A DNA stretch of 64,000 nucleotides from Volvariella volvacea V23 (taxonomy: Eukaryota; Basidiomycota; Agaricomycetes; Agaricales; Pluteaceae), in NCBI GenBank assembly GCA_000349905.1, contig KB722736.1:3174754-3238753 (forward strand). Reading direction: 5' to 3'. Of this stretch, positions 24,692 through 36,632 are shown in pieces. Numbering within the stretch: position 1 is the first letter of the stretch; every line of letters begins with the position of its first letter. A program made the position numbers and the translations under genes. Under the pieces are notes generated by a model. The model was not told the DNA's origin and ran no database searches. It saw nothing but the letters and a program-made list of their open reading frames with translations.

Positions 24692-26346
24692 ATGTCTTCT
24701 GTTGAGCAGGACTCAAAATCTCCCGAGGGCTTCCCTATCTTTGACGCTCTCGACATCGACCTCGTCGTCAAGGTCTTGACGCATACGGCATTGAGTGCGC
24801 AACGAGCTCCGTACTACCAATTGCTGCGACTTGACGCTGTTATTATAGGCCCATTTTTTGTCTTTTTTATCCCAGTCTTCTACATCTTTCAAGGAGCAAA
24901 GTACACAGACCCTGTAATCGTCGGTTCTGCCGTTTATTATGTTGTTATATCTGCTTTCTGTGAGTCTAGTCCTGTTGTCTGCTGAAATCCATCCTAAAAT
25001 GTTTTTAAAGGGTTAGTGAAGTGGTTATCTCGGTTGTATCGCAATCAAGGGAGTTTGCTCTTTGGACCTGGTCGCTTTGATTGGGGCGATCAAGTCGTCG
25101 TGATCACGGGCGGTAAGTGCAGTTCGGTTTCAGTCTGTGGCGCCATGGAGACTCAACTGTATCTTGGAACTAGGTGCATCTGGTATAGGAGAACTACTAG
25201 CCAATACGTTGGCTGTTCGCAACGTTAACGTCGTCGTTCTTGATGTCAAACCCATTGTCACTGAAAACTGTGAGTCCGAATGGAACTCATTTTTAGCCAT
25301 CTCGTAACTTGCTTCAGACAACATCACATACTACGAATGTGATGTTTCCAAATGGGAGCAGGTCCAAGCCGTTGCTAAACAAGTCATTGAAGAGGTATGC
25401 TGTGCAGAAGCGCCGTCACTATCGCCTCTAACTCCCGTTTCACCCACAGGTCGGGCAGCCAACAGTCATCGTGAACAATGCTGCCGTTGTTCAGGGCAAA
25501 AGCTTGATTGACCTGTCTCCGGAGGATGTCAATCAGTATGTTTCGTTTTGCGTTTGATATCGATTATGACACTCATACACAGTTAGAACCTTCGGGGTCA
25601 ATACATTAGGTCATTTCTGGACTTTGAAGGCCTTCCTTCCCGAAATGATTAAGCAGGGACACGGTCATATTGTGCGTAGCGCTCGGCATCCATGACTGTA
25701 TCAACTAAAGCCAAATCCAGATAACTGTCGGATCCATTATGGGCATAGTCGGTGTCGCACGACTGAGTAAGTTATATTGAACTTCATAGTGACAGCACCT
25801 AATTTAATACACTGCTTTTAGCTGACTATTGTGCATCTAAAGCCGCAGTCATCTCGTTGAATGAATCATTGCGCTACGAGCTTGACCATCAGTGCGCCAA
25901 TATTTGACTTAGTGCTCACTGTGTTCTAATCAGTTTCTAGTTATAAATGCCCAAACATTCGTACAACTATGGTCCTGCCTGGTCACATCATGACTCCACT
26001 TTTCTCCACCGTTAAATTCCCTGAATGGCCTTTGTTTAAATTCCTCGCTCCTTCGCTACACCCCATCACTGTTGTCAAGCGTATCATTGCGGCGTTGGAT
26101 GAGCAGCACTCGCAAACCATAATTTTGCCTTTCTACGCCCAGTTTATCCCCTATGTCCAGCTCATGCCAAGCTTCATTCGCGACTTTTTCCAATGGGTAG
26201 GCGACTTTGGTCTTTTGCCTCATGAACATCACTCATATTTCGGACAGCTGTCCGGGGCAGATTATGCTCTCAGGGAATTTGTTAAAGTATCAGGTCGGAG
26301 AACAGAGGAGGGTCCTGCATCCGCCCAAGGGAAGAAGTTTGATTAG
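24692..26346 (+). CDS. Membrane-anchored short-chain dehydrogenase (RDH10/HSD17B11-like)
   Basis: NAD(P)-dependent SDR acting on a lipid or steroid-like alcohol or ketone, probably at the ER or lipid droplet. About eight short introns split it. The N-terminal part has two hydrophobic segments ([18 protein letters not shown] and [13 protein letters not shown]), then the Rossmann motif VVVITGGASGIGE (TGxxxGxG), VVVLDVKP at the end of strand 2, [18 protein letters not shown] (NNAG variant), [17 protein letters not shown], the catalytic Ser in TVGSIMG and YCASK (YxxxK). The C-terminal part has [14 protein letters not shown] and an amphipathic segment. All catalytic residues are present. The substrate is not predictable from sequence. 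Confidence 0.85.
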
Positions 26347-26843
26347 ACAACGGTCGGTTAAACAAATTTGTACACCGCGGGAGCCAATACATCGAAACTG
26401 CTGTTTGCTGTCCATGAAGTCCGCTGTCAATGGGCGGTCGCCATGTGCACCAATGGGATTGTTGAGGAAACCCGGAGACTCAAGGGACATTAAACCCTTT
26501 GGTTGGTTGAATAATAGAGCGTGAGGAGCCACACAAGGCAGTACCAAACGCCGGTCTTTTTGATCCACTTTCGGATGTTGTCAACTGAAAGGGGGCTATA
26601 TAATGCTTTCATGCGCCACATTCACTCCCGCCTTCACCAGCAATAAAAACTCCAAGCGTCCCCGCACCCCAGATTCTAGTTCATACCCCTCCCTCGGTCT
26701 CGACCACCATCAGCGCTTCCGTAATCACCACCTACGCGTCTCCGCAGACATTGAACTGCACTGCCTGCCACCGTATCACATCGCCGATATCACCACCCCC
26801 TGCTTCGAGTTGTACTAGCATCGTATCGAGAAGAGACGGTACT
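26347..26843. other. Spacer with TATA-like element upstream of unknown gene
   Basis: Plus-strand spacer between tandem genes. CTATATAA at 26596-26603 is a possible TATA box about 240 bp upstream of the chosen ATG. The frame of the next gene is open back to about 26606, so its first exon could begin in this stretch. Confidence 0.35.
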
Positions 26844-29115
26844 ATGGCTTCTCTTCTGCTGTCCGAGATGAACCCCTACGCGCCACACTGTCTTCCTGCA
26901 CGCGACCGTTCTGCCATCACGTGGCACAAGGGCTCTGACGGTGGACACGTCCCTCGACTACCACACCCCATCGGTGACCACACCGCCCTTCTCCAGACCA
27001 CGAGTTTCGACCATGAAGGACAGCGTAGGGAACCGGAATCTTCGTCACAGGTCAGTTCCACGCCCTCCCTTCCGTTGCTCGCGGGGACTGATATTCCTTA
27101 ACAACACCTCGAAGCATCTCATCTCCCCCGAAACTCCAAATTACCTTGCCGACAATTCTTATGTTCTCAACCGAACCCACAGACAATTTGGCTGTTCCGG
27201 CGGCTGTACTCCAACCATTGATAACAACGCGCAGCAATTCGCCTCATGTTCCTCCATGACGACCATGTGCCCCAACACCCAGCTCTCCATACCCAACCTT
27301 GAAATGCCAACCCAAACGCCTATACCACAAGAGCTAGGGAGCTCTGCACAAGATATTGTAAGTCCAACCATGCCAATAGTCAAGCTGTTCTCTTCTCACT
27401 GGCGACCACTAGGGGTATGCTGCTGTAGCAGACAGCATGATCGACGCAGACAGCTCTTCACGCACACTACGTGTTCAGGACAATGATGTGCGTTCGTTCA
27501 TCCGTATTCGGTCTTGTATTGACACCCAGAAAGGTTTTACAACAATTCTACCATACACGGCGCACGCTTATATTAGATTCAACACGACCGGAGAGTGTGC
27601 CACACATTGTGATATCCTTTGTAGAAGACACCTGGGAAGACTATCACACGTACTGGAACAACCGCGTTCATTATCAATACCCTACTCATTTGGTCGTCCC
27701 TCCAACACCCATCTCAATTGAGTCCATCCCTTCGCACCTCCGGGAACATTCATTAAGTCAGGAATCCGTATCCCCGTCAGGCGCGTGCCAAGGTCAACTT
27801 ATTTCCAACGGAGTCGTTTGTCAACCCAAACGGGTATTTTCCCCTGGGCGGCTGATCCGTTACGTGCGTCGGCTATCGATAACAATCATCCATCATACAC
27901 CCTGCTAATTATCACGATTTTGCAGCATGAGAAGTCAAAGATTGAGAGCATTAAATATCCCAAACTCATCCAAATGCTTCATGTCAAGCAACTAAAAGCA
28001 TCGGTGCGTTTTCTCACCATCTACAACTCCTTGTTCCAATCTTCTGGCTACAATCAGATGCTACTTGTAAATGACAAGGCCACATCATTGCACCGCCGCT
28101 GCAAGTCTTCCCAGCTTGATGCTGAGATAGATAAACCTTTCTGCTGGACTGATCCTGCAGAGGTAGGTCATTACGATGATTTTGACGATACGATGCACAT
28201 CTGATCGTCGACTGCTAGCCGTTGCTCGAGTTTCATCGGCGTCTACCAGGCACAACCATCATCGACTCCCCTTCGCCGTTCACCGTCCCTCACATCATCA
28301 TTAATGCACCGCCACCCCAAGATTTCATGATATCCTGGCAAAATGCGACGAACAATCCTCAAGATTGCGGATTCGGTCGATACCTCACGGTGCCTAACAA
28401 ATATGTCCATTTCGAAAACATTCCATTTGAGGGATGGGATCCTTCAGCCGCTTATCCGCAATTTATGAATACAGATATCGACTCATCTACCGAGACTAAC
28501 TACATCGAAGATGATGACGACAACGTTAACGGACACGAGACAGATCTAGGTATCCCGCATAAGGACGTTGACAGCAGCGATGATGATACAGAGGAGCCGT
28601 GGTGTTGGACCCCTTCACCATCAACCCCTGTATGCGGTACCGGGGGTCTTGATCTCGTCGTTATTGCTGGTGAAGAACAAGATCATGCCTACGAGGAGGA
28701 CGAGGAAGACTCGGATGATGAGATGGTGCTGATGGCGAATCGTAATGGACAGCCGCGATTTATGCACACATACGCACACCGATTTGGACAAGCGCACACA
28801 AAATTTGGTCACGTTGATGATGGCGAGTTACCCCCTTTGGAAAACATCAAGATGCTGGACTCTTGGTTCGCGCATGGAGAGGGGCGTAGCCGGGGTGAAG
28901 ATGGAGGTGTGGATGGGAGCGGATGCGGTAGCGACGATACCGATGAGGAGCTTGAGAGCTCTGTTGTGGACGAAGGTGGTGATTTATCCACCAATGCGCC
29001 TCTACAACCGCCATGCGCCGTCTTTGATGACGACGAAGAGGATGACCTCCCACCCTTCGATGAATGGTATCAGGAGATTGCTCGGCGAAATCAGTTGGAA
29101 TGGACGACAGCCTAA
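26844..29115 (+). CDS. Unknown multi-exon protein with acidic C-terminus
   Basis: Not recognised by name, though the look is that of a conserved basidiomycete protein. Successive open exons are seen: 26844 on (MASLLLSEMNPYAPHCL), a Thr/Pro-rich stretch near 27180-27360, 27500-27770 (VISFVEDTWEDYHTYWNNR and YPTHLVVPPTPISIESIP), 27820-28160 (GIFPWAADPLRASAID, HPSYTLLIITILQHEKSKIE, FLTIYNSLFQSSGYNQMLLV, PFCWTDPAE) and a last exon 28210-29115. The last exon begins with LEFHRRLPGTTIIDSPSPFTV and becomes very acidic (EDDDDN, DSSDDDTEEP, EEDEEDSDDE, DDDEEDDLPPFDEW). No domain, signal peptide or membrane segment is visible. Exon borders near 27450 and 27790 are unresolved, so start and middle are approximate. 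Confidence 0.6.
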
Positions 29116-30581
29116 TTGACGAAAATTTAAAATTATCAAGGTTACTTGATGCCCTCCATTCTTGGATAGTGCCTCCAGAAGAGCGCTGGACCGATGCCAA
29201 CCTTTGGCTGCAGGGCCTTGCTTGGCTTCCTCAAGTACACAACACATCATACTAATCACGCTCCGCACACCATCTCGTCCGATCAAACGACTTCATCTCT
29301 CACGTCCCTCAGGGTGATAACCCCATTACTCCCTCGCATCCATCACAATCATCGTGCTCTCTCATGTATGCTTTCTCATTTCATTGTATTCATACCCCTT
29401 CAATGTAGCAGAAATGCATTGTATCTGGAATTCATGTACCCCTGGATCCCACTTGATCTCGCACTTGCTAACATACAGTACCTGATCTCTGTACATACCA
29501 CGTCGTGTATCGCCCATTGCATTCATATTTATTTGTTTTTCCTGTTTTGTCGATTTTTTGCTTGGATGCGACTCTCGTGACCTAGGGTACTTGCGCGCGT
29601 GCGTGCAGATTTACCATTTCAATTTGTAGGCCCAGGTGTAGGTGGATAAGTTAATAGAATTTAAAAAAAAAAAAAAAGTGGTGGACCCCATGTCAAAAGC
29701 TACGTATGCTCGCGTGGGTCCCCTTGAGGGCCTTTTACGAAATTGGGTTTCCTTTATCGCGGAGGATGGGATAGTCTGTGGGTTCCACCAGATAGTTCTG
29801 GCACATGTAAACAAAATTGCGAAGTATGAGTGCACTAAATCGTAATATAGGCAAGCCGCAAGCGGCGTATATCAAAAGGCAAAATGGTGGGTGATGGGCG
29901 TTGTACATAGTACACATACACATATGTGCTCTATCATCTATGCGTGTACGTGATGGATATGGATCCGCTGATAGGAACAAACCGGGTGAGGAGGACTACT
30001 AAATGGCAATGCAATGAAAAGGTACAAGTAAGGCATGGTCGTCAAAGTGCGGGTAAGAATCCATGATAAGGGACACCGTGACATAGGGGCGAATGGAGGA
30101 AGTGGAGTGGTTGCAGCGGTCGCTCTAGAGTCTAGACGCAGATGCGGGTGGGATGGGAAAAAATATATAGCAGGGATTACAATCAGGTACACGTATACAT
30201 GCGGGAAGGAGTTCAAGAAGAGTTCGGGGGGAACGGGTTGCAGCTGGAGGGTCCAATGATTGTGTTGATACATATAGCGATGTGCGTAGAGAAAGCAGGG
30301 AACTAATGAAAATGATACGATAATACAGATTGCGAGGGAGTGGGTATTGGCGCGACGGGTGTGGGACTGATTTAGGAAACCGAGGTATTATCGGTCGATA
30401 GGTGAGGGTCTTCAGCCAAGGCTGCTCTTGATAAGACTCCAGCGAGCAACTTTTACCGAATTTTAGGGGCCACGAGCCGAATCACTGTTCCGGTGTAATT
30501 TTTGAATAGATATCACGGCCAATATTGCAGCCAACCGGAAGGAAGAAGACGCAAGGCAACGGGAACACAAAGGAGGCGGCA
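29116..30581. other. Gene-poor spacer between convergent genes
   Basis: Holds the 3' ends of two converging genes. A run of 15 A lies at 29663-29677. Minus-strand open stretches at 29611-30273 are short, hydrophobic and without motifs. Nothing supports a gene. Confidence 0.4.
29663..29677 (+). repeat. Poly(A) run
   Basis: Fifteen consecutive A residues. No flanking target-site duplication or retroelement sequence was noticed. Confidence 0.8.
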
Positions 30582-32489
30582 TTAGCAAGAGCGTAGTAGT
30601 GCTTGTGCACGGGTGGCGTGCTTTTTGTCAACCTGAAGGGGTCATGTTTAGTTCAGATCAACCCTAGAACACGAGGCACGCAGACGCACGAGAAGGTTGG
30701 CGGTCTTGAATGTGGAACTGTACATGTGATTTATGCCATATTCACCCAAGATGCGGGAGAAGCGATTAACAAGCCCGTGCTTATCTGGAAAAGAATGGTG
30801 AGTGGTGAATCAGGGGAACCGAATTCGAAATGCGGTTAAAGGAAACAAATGGGGTCGATGGTGAGGAGTACCAGCTCCAAGGCGCAAAAGAAGGTAAATC
30901 TAGAATATGGAGAAATGAGGCCGGCTAAAACCTTGATAACTTACCAAGTCCAAATCGTCGCAGGTCGATCTGAAGGCATTTTAACAAGCCCCCACAGGCC
31001 TCGTCGTCGTCGCCAGACTCGAGTGAAGTGGGATGGATTCCGTTTAGACCAGCATCTGCGGCATCCAACTCGCCACTGTAGATAACCATGTGACGCTCGT
31101 GAGGAGGAAAGAGTGCTGCAAGGGTGGAGACTTCAGCAGTCAAGGACGACCCTTCTGCCGTCCTCGTAAAGCTGAAAAATGGAACTTTCTCTAGTTCCTT
31201 TTGCTGAAAAAGAACGTTATTCCGGGGATCAGATCAGTAGACACTATGGACAAGATGGTGGAGAGCGTACAAGAGTTGGGGGTGACGTGGTAGGAACGAG
31301 ATGCTTGGAAGGGGATTTGAAGTTATTTTCGGAGGTCATGTCGGAGAGATCCACATAGGAACGAGAAGTTGACGGCGGCAGAGACATGGGGGGCTGCGAA
31401 TGTGGCGAATGAGAATAGTATCCATCTTCTTCTTCGGAAGTCTCGTCTGAGGTTTCATTCACCCCAAACTGATCGAGAGGAGACAGAAGCTCAGTGAGGG
31501 GAGATAGAACGGTTGAAGGCGAAGTTGTAGTCGACGTTCTGTGGTTCGGGGATCGAGGAATGAGTTCTGGAAACGCTACCAGCTTGACTATTTTGAGCCC
31601 CCAATGGTCTACCCCCAGCTCGTCGGATAGGCCTACACAGGCGAGGTCTGCAGGGAGCATATGAACTTCACCTTTGGTTGGGGATTGCGGCTTGGACCGC
31701 GAAGTGTGCAAGGAGTGTGCGTCTGTATAGTGGACAGAGACATCATAGGGAAGGGTACCATTGGCACCAGACAAAGGGTCAGAGGGCCCTAGACCCATCA
31801 TTAAGCCACGATCTGTCATAACTGGTGGGTACAAGGGGGCATGATTGGCGATGTCTTCATTGTATTCAGTCTCGAGATCAAAGCCTGCCGCGGAAAAGAG
31901 CGACAAAGCCTCCTGCAGCCGAGACTCTTTCAGCTGCGAAGGAACATGAGCACACCTGTTCTGAGCTGAGGGCGACGGAACACGAACGATAATAAAGTCA
32001 CTCATGTAGGAGGACTGATAGAGTATGGATATGCCAGCAGCGGCCAGGGGTGCAGACAGTTCATTTACTCTGGCACCGGAACTACCTGAGGTTCGGAAGA
32101 CTGTCAAGCCGGACAAGAGGACGAAAAAAAGACCAACCTAGCTGATCGCTGTGAGAGTCGATTTGGAGCACAGCCCATTTCTCGTACGAGATCTCTATGG
32201 GTTCAAAGATAGGTGCGGTGAGATTCTTTCTGCCGGACGCCTGTCTGGAGCGCTGCTTGTGACGGTCGCGTCGGGCTATGGGCTCGAAATCGTCGACGAT
32301 GGCATGCTCTGCGATGAGGGTGAGCTCGATCTCGTTGCAAGTGATGTTGAGGAAGGCTGGATTCTGGTGGAGGATCTGCTTGAGGACGGGGTGGGAGAGC
32401 CTGCTGAGACGCGAGCGGGGGACGCGGACGAGGGAGAGGGAGACAGGGAGGAGGGAGATGGTGACCTGGGGGGCATTGGAGACTGGCAT
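30582..32489 (-). CDS. CASTOR-like ACT-domain protein
   Basis: Resembles animal CASTOR (GATSL) proteins, cytosolic arginine sensors that bind GATOR2 and control TORC1; a sensing role here is inferred from the family. Exons seen: one starting at ATG 32489 (ISLLPVSLSLVRVPRSRLS, then CNEIELTLIAEHAIVDDFE and ISYEKWAVLQIDSHSD), joined to GSSGARVNELSAPLAAAGIS and ILYQSSYMSDFIIVRV, the hallmark of the second ACT unit. A 170-residue Ser/Thr/Pro-rich linker with acidic ETSDETSEEED follows, and the second half (QKELEKVPFFSFTRTAEGSS, YSGELDAADAG, LLKCLQIDLRRFGLDKHGL, VNRFSRILGEYGINHMYSS, ANLLVDKKHATRAQALLRSC). The linker between halves is much longer than in animal CASTOR1. The splice at 31251/31190 is in phase. 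Confidence 0.76.
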
Positions 32490-35400
32490 ATTCGGGCCAG
32501 GATGGAGACGAGGACGAAGACAAAGAGAGTGGGATGGCTGGGTATATTGCATTATATCCGGTATTCACCATTCCGGGCCGAGAAGCTTATCACTGCTTCG
32601 CGTCGATACCGTGTCCTCGGCCCATCGGACTCCCCGCACCAGCTGATGCGCCAATTCTGCAACCCGCATCCTCTCCTCCCCCCCGCCGAGCACTCGGTTT
32701 CCTCGCTCAGGGCGACACATCTCGTCGCAACCTCCCCTTGCCTTCTCTGGCCAGTGGCGTTCCATCACTTGTTCTCCGGCCTGATCTCAGCCCAGCCTTC
32801 AGCACACGTGTCAGCCCGCTGTCTTCGCATGCGTCGTGTAGCACTCTTTTCTCCCATGCATGTTGGGAGCCACATCAGGCGCGACACGACGCCACAACTT
32901 CGTGCAGTGGGTGTGATTGCACTTTGCAGAGTAGCATGACGTCGAGATCAGTGTCGTCATCCGCACTGACCCTGCCACTGTCTTCCGTTCATAGGCTTCA
33001 ACCCCGCGACATGCGTGCGTCTGTGGGAGGCGCTCATCCCTCGTGCCTGCCTTCTGAAGTTGTCATGGTTCGCCCGATTTCTCGTCACCTGCCCTGCTGA
33101 GCAAGCGTCCAACGGAAAAGACGCTTTTGGAACAAGTCTAACCAGCCCGAGCTCTACCGGTGCGGGCTGGCTGCATTTAGGCATGTTGGGTTGGCTTTCT
33201 AATTTCAGCTTTGTTCAGAGAACCTCGACCTTGAATCCCACAAACACAAGTATGTTCGCTATCTTAGATGGATCTCTTTTCCTATTCCTTTCCGTCTCCG
33301 CATTGCTGATTGCTTATGTGAAGCAGACTGATATAGTTCCCCTGGAATGAACCTGGACGTCTGCCGCGTATAGATTCGTCCCCCCCGACGTTGCGGAGCC
33401 TTTACTCACCGGATGACTGCATCTCCTATGGGTACGGACTTAGTTAGCTCTACTTGGGTGATACCTCGTCGATCATGTCCCTCTGGGGATAGCAGGCCGC
33501 CATCATAGCTATCTGTGGTCGTCCCCAGTAACTGAAATGCATTTGGGGACAGATACTTCCCGAGATGCTAATCAGAAAGGACCCTGTGGCCCTGTTCCAA
33601 GCAATGGTGGCTGTGGGACCTCATCATGGAACGTGTAACGACAGGCGCTGCCTGCTATCCTAGGAAAATTTCTCTCGTTATGGTCAGTCTGTTGTTCTCA
33701 CCAGCATAGGAGTATACCCCATGGCACAGTCTCCCGCGACGCCACCATTCTTCGCAAACTTCCGCTTCGACCTACATCTCTCAGCAGTTGATGCTAGTTC
33801 ACAAAAGGCCAGATATATGCGCGCCATAATTCTCTTTGCCCTCTTCAACCTTGGTCATCCGAATGCTCCCGTGAGTTTTGTGAGCGACGGGTGCCCTAAC
33901 CATGGGGATCGATTCCTTAATTGCATCACACCCTGTAACCCGAATTTCGCTGAATTTCGTCCACACTGCCCGTCCTTCAGCGCCCATATTGTTGCGCAAG
34001 GCAATGGCCTACCAAATCGTTGGGTCTTATCCAAATCACAGCTCACTACCCCCTCGGTGCCGGACCCAATTACCTCCCATCTATTACTCGTTCGACCTGC
34101 CTATCTGAGTGTGGGTCAAGAACAATAGAGAAGCGGCGAATACGGGTAGAAGGGGCTGCTTCTCTCGGAGTTGGAGAGGCACACCAGCGCCCATGCAAGT
34201 AATCTGGGATCCATTACTAGGTCAGCGATTGGCTGATCCTCCCTCATTCAGGGCATTCTCTGTCAGCCGCCGTATTATTACCAAGTCGATATCACTGGCT
34301 CGCAGCCAGGCAACTCCATGGGTCTTCTTGCGAGTCTAACAGAATCCTGTGGACGATCTCAATCCCATTCTCACTAACGCCCTATAGCTAGGGTCAGCGA
34401 CAGAAGCACGTCTCCAAAAGGCAAAAGTCTCATCGAGAACACAAACCGCACTAAGGTTAACCTTTAGTGCAACCCGGAACGGAGAAGGGGTTCAGGCCCT
34501 CAAGGTTTGCTGGGCAATGATAAGGGACTGGCGACTTCCACGCATTGTCACCCATAGATGGTCTGCCTGATGCCTGTGTTCTGTTTTGTACATACTACGC
34601 GTGTCGCGTGGTATAGTCTCGTAAGTATGACGATGGTGGTGACGGTGAGCTTTTTGGAAAGGCGTTTGAGTTATTCAGGTTTGCTCAGCCTGTTTGGCAG
34701 GTCGTTCATTTATCTGAATGGTGTTGGACCCTGTACGCTGGGTCTACTATGATACGATAGAGTGTATAGAAACGAGGGAATGGAGGATCCAAATATGCCT
34801 ATTTGCTCAATCGGAACCTGGGTTCAGGTGATAAGGTGGTCTTTGGCGTGAATTGAGTCCAAGAGCTTAAGCCTTTTCAGGGTACGTGAAATCGACAATG
34901 TGACCTCGCTTGGTGGTATTACTTTCAGGTGGTCTGGGCCATGTGTTGGTGATCGTGAGCAAGTATCCTAATTTTAAGGTAGACGTGAAGGCGAGGTGCC
35001 ACGTATCGTGTTGGGAAGGGGTATCAGAGACTCAGAGACAGCTATTAAACCAATGCCTGATGGAGCTCATGCGAGGTAGAAAGAGCAGATGCTTGATCCG
35101 AAGTAACGACCTTGTGATATCGCGGCAAAAGAAAAATACAACGCGAGTGCAGGTGCTGGACGAACAAGGAATTAGTGAAAATACACGCAAGGAATACAGG
35201 TAGTGTGGTGAAGCGGTTGGTGACAGGGGTGCATGCAGGGGAGGAGTGCGACAGGAAAGCAATGCAACAGTAATACAGGTTTGTGGGATGCAGTGATATA
35301 TGCGTGCGGGGAACAAATAAAAACGGAAGCACTGCGAACAGGTCCAGCGATTATTTTCGTTCGGGTGTTCGTGTTCATGGGAATGCGGGTGTGAGTCATC

Positions 35401-35540
35401 AAGGTGGGAACGTGAAACATTTGGGCTATCATCGGCGTGACTAGAGCGTTTTTACATTGACACAGGCGCTGACTCCAATCAATGGGTGGCATGCGTCCCG
35501 GTCTTACATTCCATTGTCAGTGGGAATGCAATGGCATGGG
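32490..35540. other. 3-kb gene-poor stretch
   Basis: Upstream of the CASTOR-like gene and downstream of the next minus-strand gene. A plus-strand open frame at 32534-33100 (188 codons, Ser/Pro/His-rich) and one at 33721-34128 (135 codons) are the longest; neither has a domain, convincing start or splice partner. A 36-bp span near 32530-32570 is TATA-rich and may serve the CASTOR-like gene. No RNA gene or repeat was identified. Confidence 0.4.
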
Positions 35541-36632
35541 TCATCTCCTTTTGGAGCCTGCTCCGGACGAACCAACGGTGCCGTTCTGCGCAGCATTACG
35601 GGCAGCTCGAGTTCTCAAGGTTCGTGAGTTTTTGCCAGGTCGAATCTTGGCGCGTGAATGTGCTGACTGTCTGGAACGCGTTATCACACCCTGGAAAGAC
35701 GGACTACGCGTCAGTCGCTGCACAGCTTTGGGTGCTTTCGCGCTGCGGGCTTTAGTACTTGGCTTGACTTTAGATGGGGTTGACGTGGGCTTGGACACAG
35801 GCGCGGGAACGCGTGCACGGTCGCGAAGGTGATAACGAGGACAGAGCACCGCCACCGGAGATTCTAATACTTGTTGGGACAGGTGCGTGGATGGCGTTCG
35901 GGGTATTGTGGAAGACCCCGAACGTGAAGGACATAATGATGCTGGAGGCTCGGAGAGGGGTGACGAGAGCGCTGAAACCAACCCCAGGTAGAAGTCGCGT
36001 TTTGGGGAAGGGGAACAGGGTATTGACTGTTGCGACTCAGTTCGTAGGAGCGGGGCGTTCGAGTATTGAGGGGGTTTTCTATCTGCTTCCTTCCACTGTA
36101 GGGAGCCGTTTGGAGTGACAGTAGGAGTGTCAACATACGGTTCATCATCTGGGTCATAATATAGCATTGGCACTTGTGAGCTGCCTTGGATAGCCCAGGT
36201 ACTTTGCTGGGAAGAAGGGTCTTGGGATTGCTTGTCGTACGCCTCGATGTCTGAAATTACCCGTTCGCGGACAGGCAGCAGAGGTAAAGCGAGTTCGGTG
36301 GCTTCGCGCTGCAGCCTCGGACGTTTGGACGTCTCGCCACGGTCCACCTCTGTTACTGGCTCCAGGAAGGGGTTGGGAGAGCAGTCTTCGTCTTCGTCTC
36401 TGGCTCGCTTTAACGGCCGTCGTCCCGGTTGAATTTGGCGTTTGTGCACGCGGTAGCCTTTGACGGGCGGGAGGGTGCTTTCATAGGCAAAGTCCCTGAC
36501 CTTGATGCCATAGCTTGCTAGTACTTCGGCGTACGGCTGCTCTGACTCGTGAGGTTGTGGCGGGTGCTGCGATTGCGAGGGTGGCGGGGTCTGAGATGCG
36601 CGTGGCGAAGACGCAGATGGTGTCGAGGTCAT
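35541..36632 (-). CDS. Unknown basic, disordered nuclear-type protein
   Basis: Not recognised. A single long exon encodes about 363 residues from ATG 36632 (MTSTPSASSPRASQTPPPSQ). Segments with likely structure or conservation are EVLASYGIKVRDFAYESTLPP and GYRVHKRQIQPGRRPLKRAR, followed by DEDEDCSPNPFLEPVTEVD, IQGSSQVPMLYYDPDDEPYV and a basic C-terminus rich in Arg/Lys/Ser (KVKPSTKARSAKAPKA, ITRSRQSAHSRAKIRPGKNS, ending GSKRR). The composition (bipartite-like KR clusters, Ser/Pro linkers) suggests nuclear localisation. The frame is open further upstream to 36743, and an additional 5' exon is possible. It lies head-to-head with the PP2C gene, 456 bp apart. Confidence 0.62.
   Translation of the reverse strand: MTSTPSASSPRASQTPPPSQSQHPPQPHESEQPYAEVLASYGIKVRDFAYESTLPPVKGYRVHKRQIQPGRRPLKRARDEDEDCSPNPFLEPVTEVDRGETSKRPRLQREATELALPLLPVRERVISDIEAYDKQSQDPSSQQSTWAIQGSSQVPMLYYDPDDEPYVDTPTVTPNGSLQWKEADRKPPQYSNAPLLRTESQQSIPCSPSPKRDFYLGLVSALSSPLSEPPASLCPSRSGSSTIPRTPSTHLSQQVLESPVAVLCPRYHLRDRARVPAPVSKPTSTPSKVKPSTKARSAKAPKAVQRLTRSPSFQGVITRSRQSAHSRAKIRPGKNSRTLRTRAARNAAQNGTVGSSGAGSKRR

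Noticed and set aside
29663..29677. Poly(A) run as the mark of a retroposed copy
   Set aside because: No target-site duplication, no cDNA-like sequence upstream, and no retroelement motif.
32534..33100. 188-codon plus-strand open frame as a gene
   Set aside because: Low-complexity Ser/Pro/His composition, no domain, overlaps the 5' region of the CASTOR-like gene, and no splice partner was found.
33721..34128. 135-codon plus-strand open frame starting with ATG
   Set aside because: No motif, no supporting splice structure, and several overlapping frames of similar length in the same stretch.
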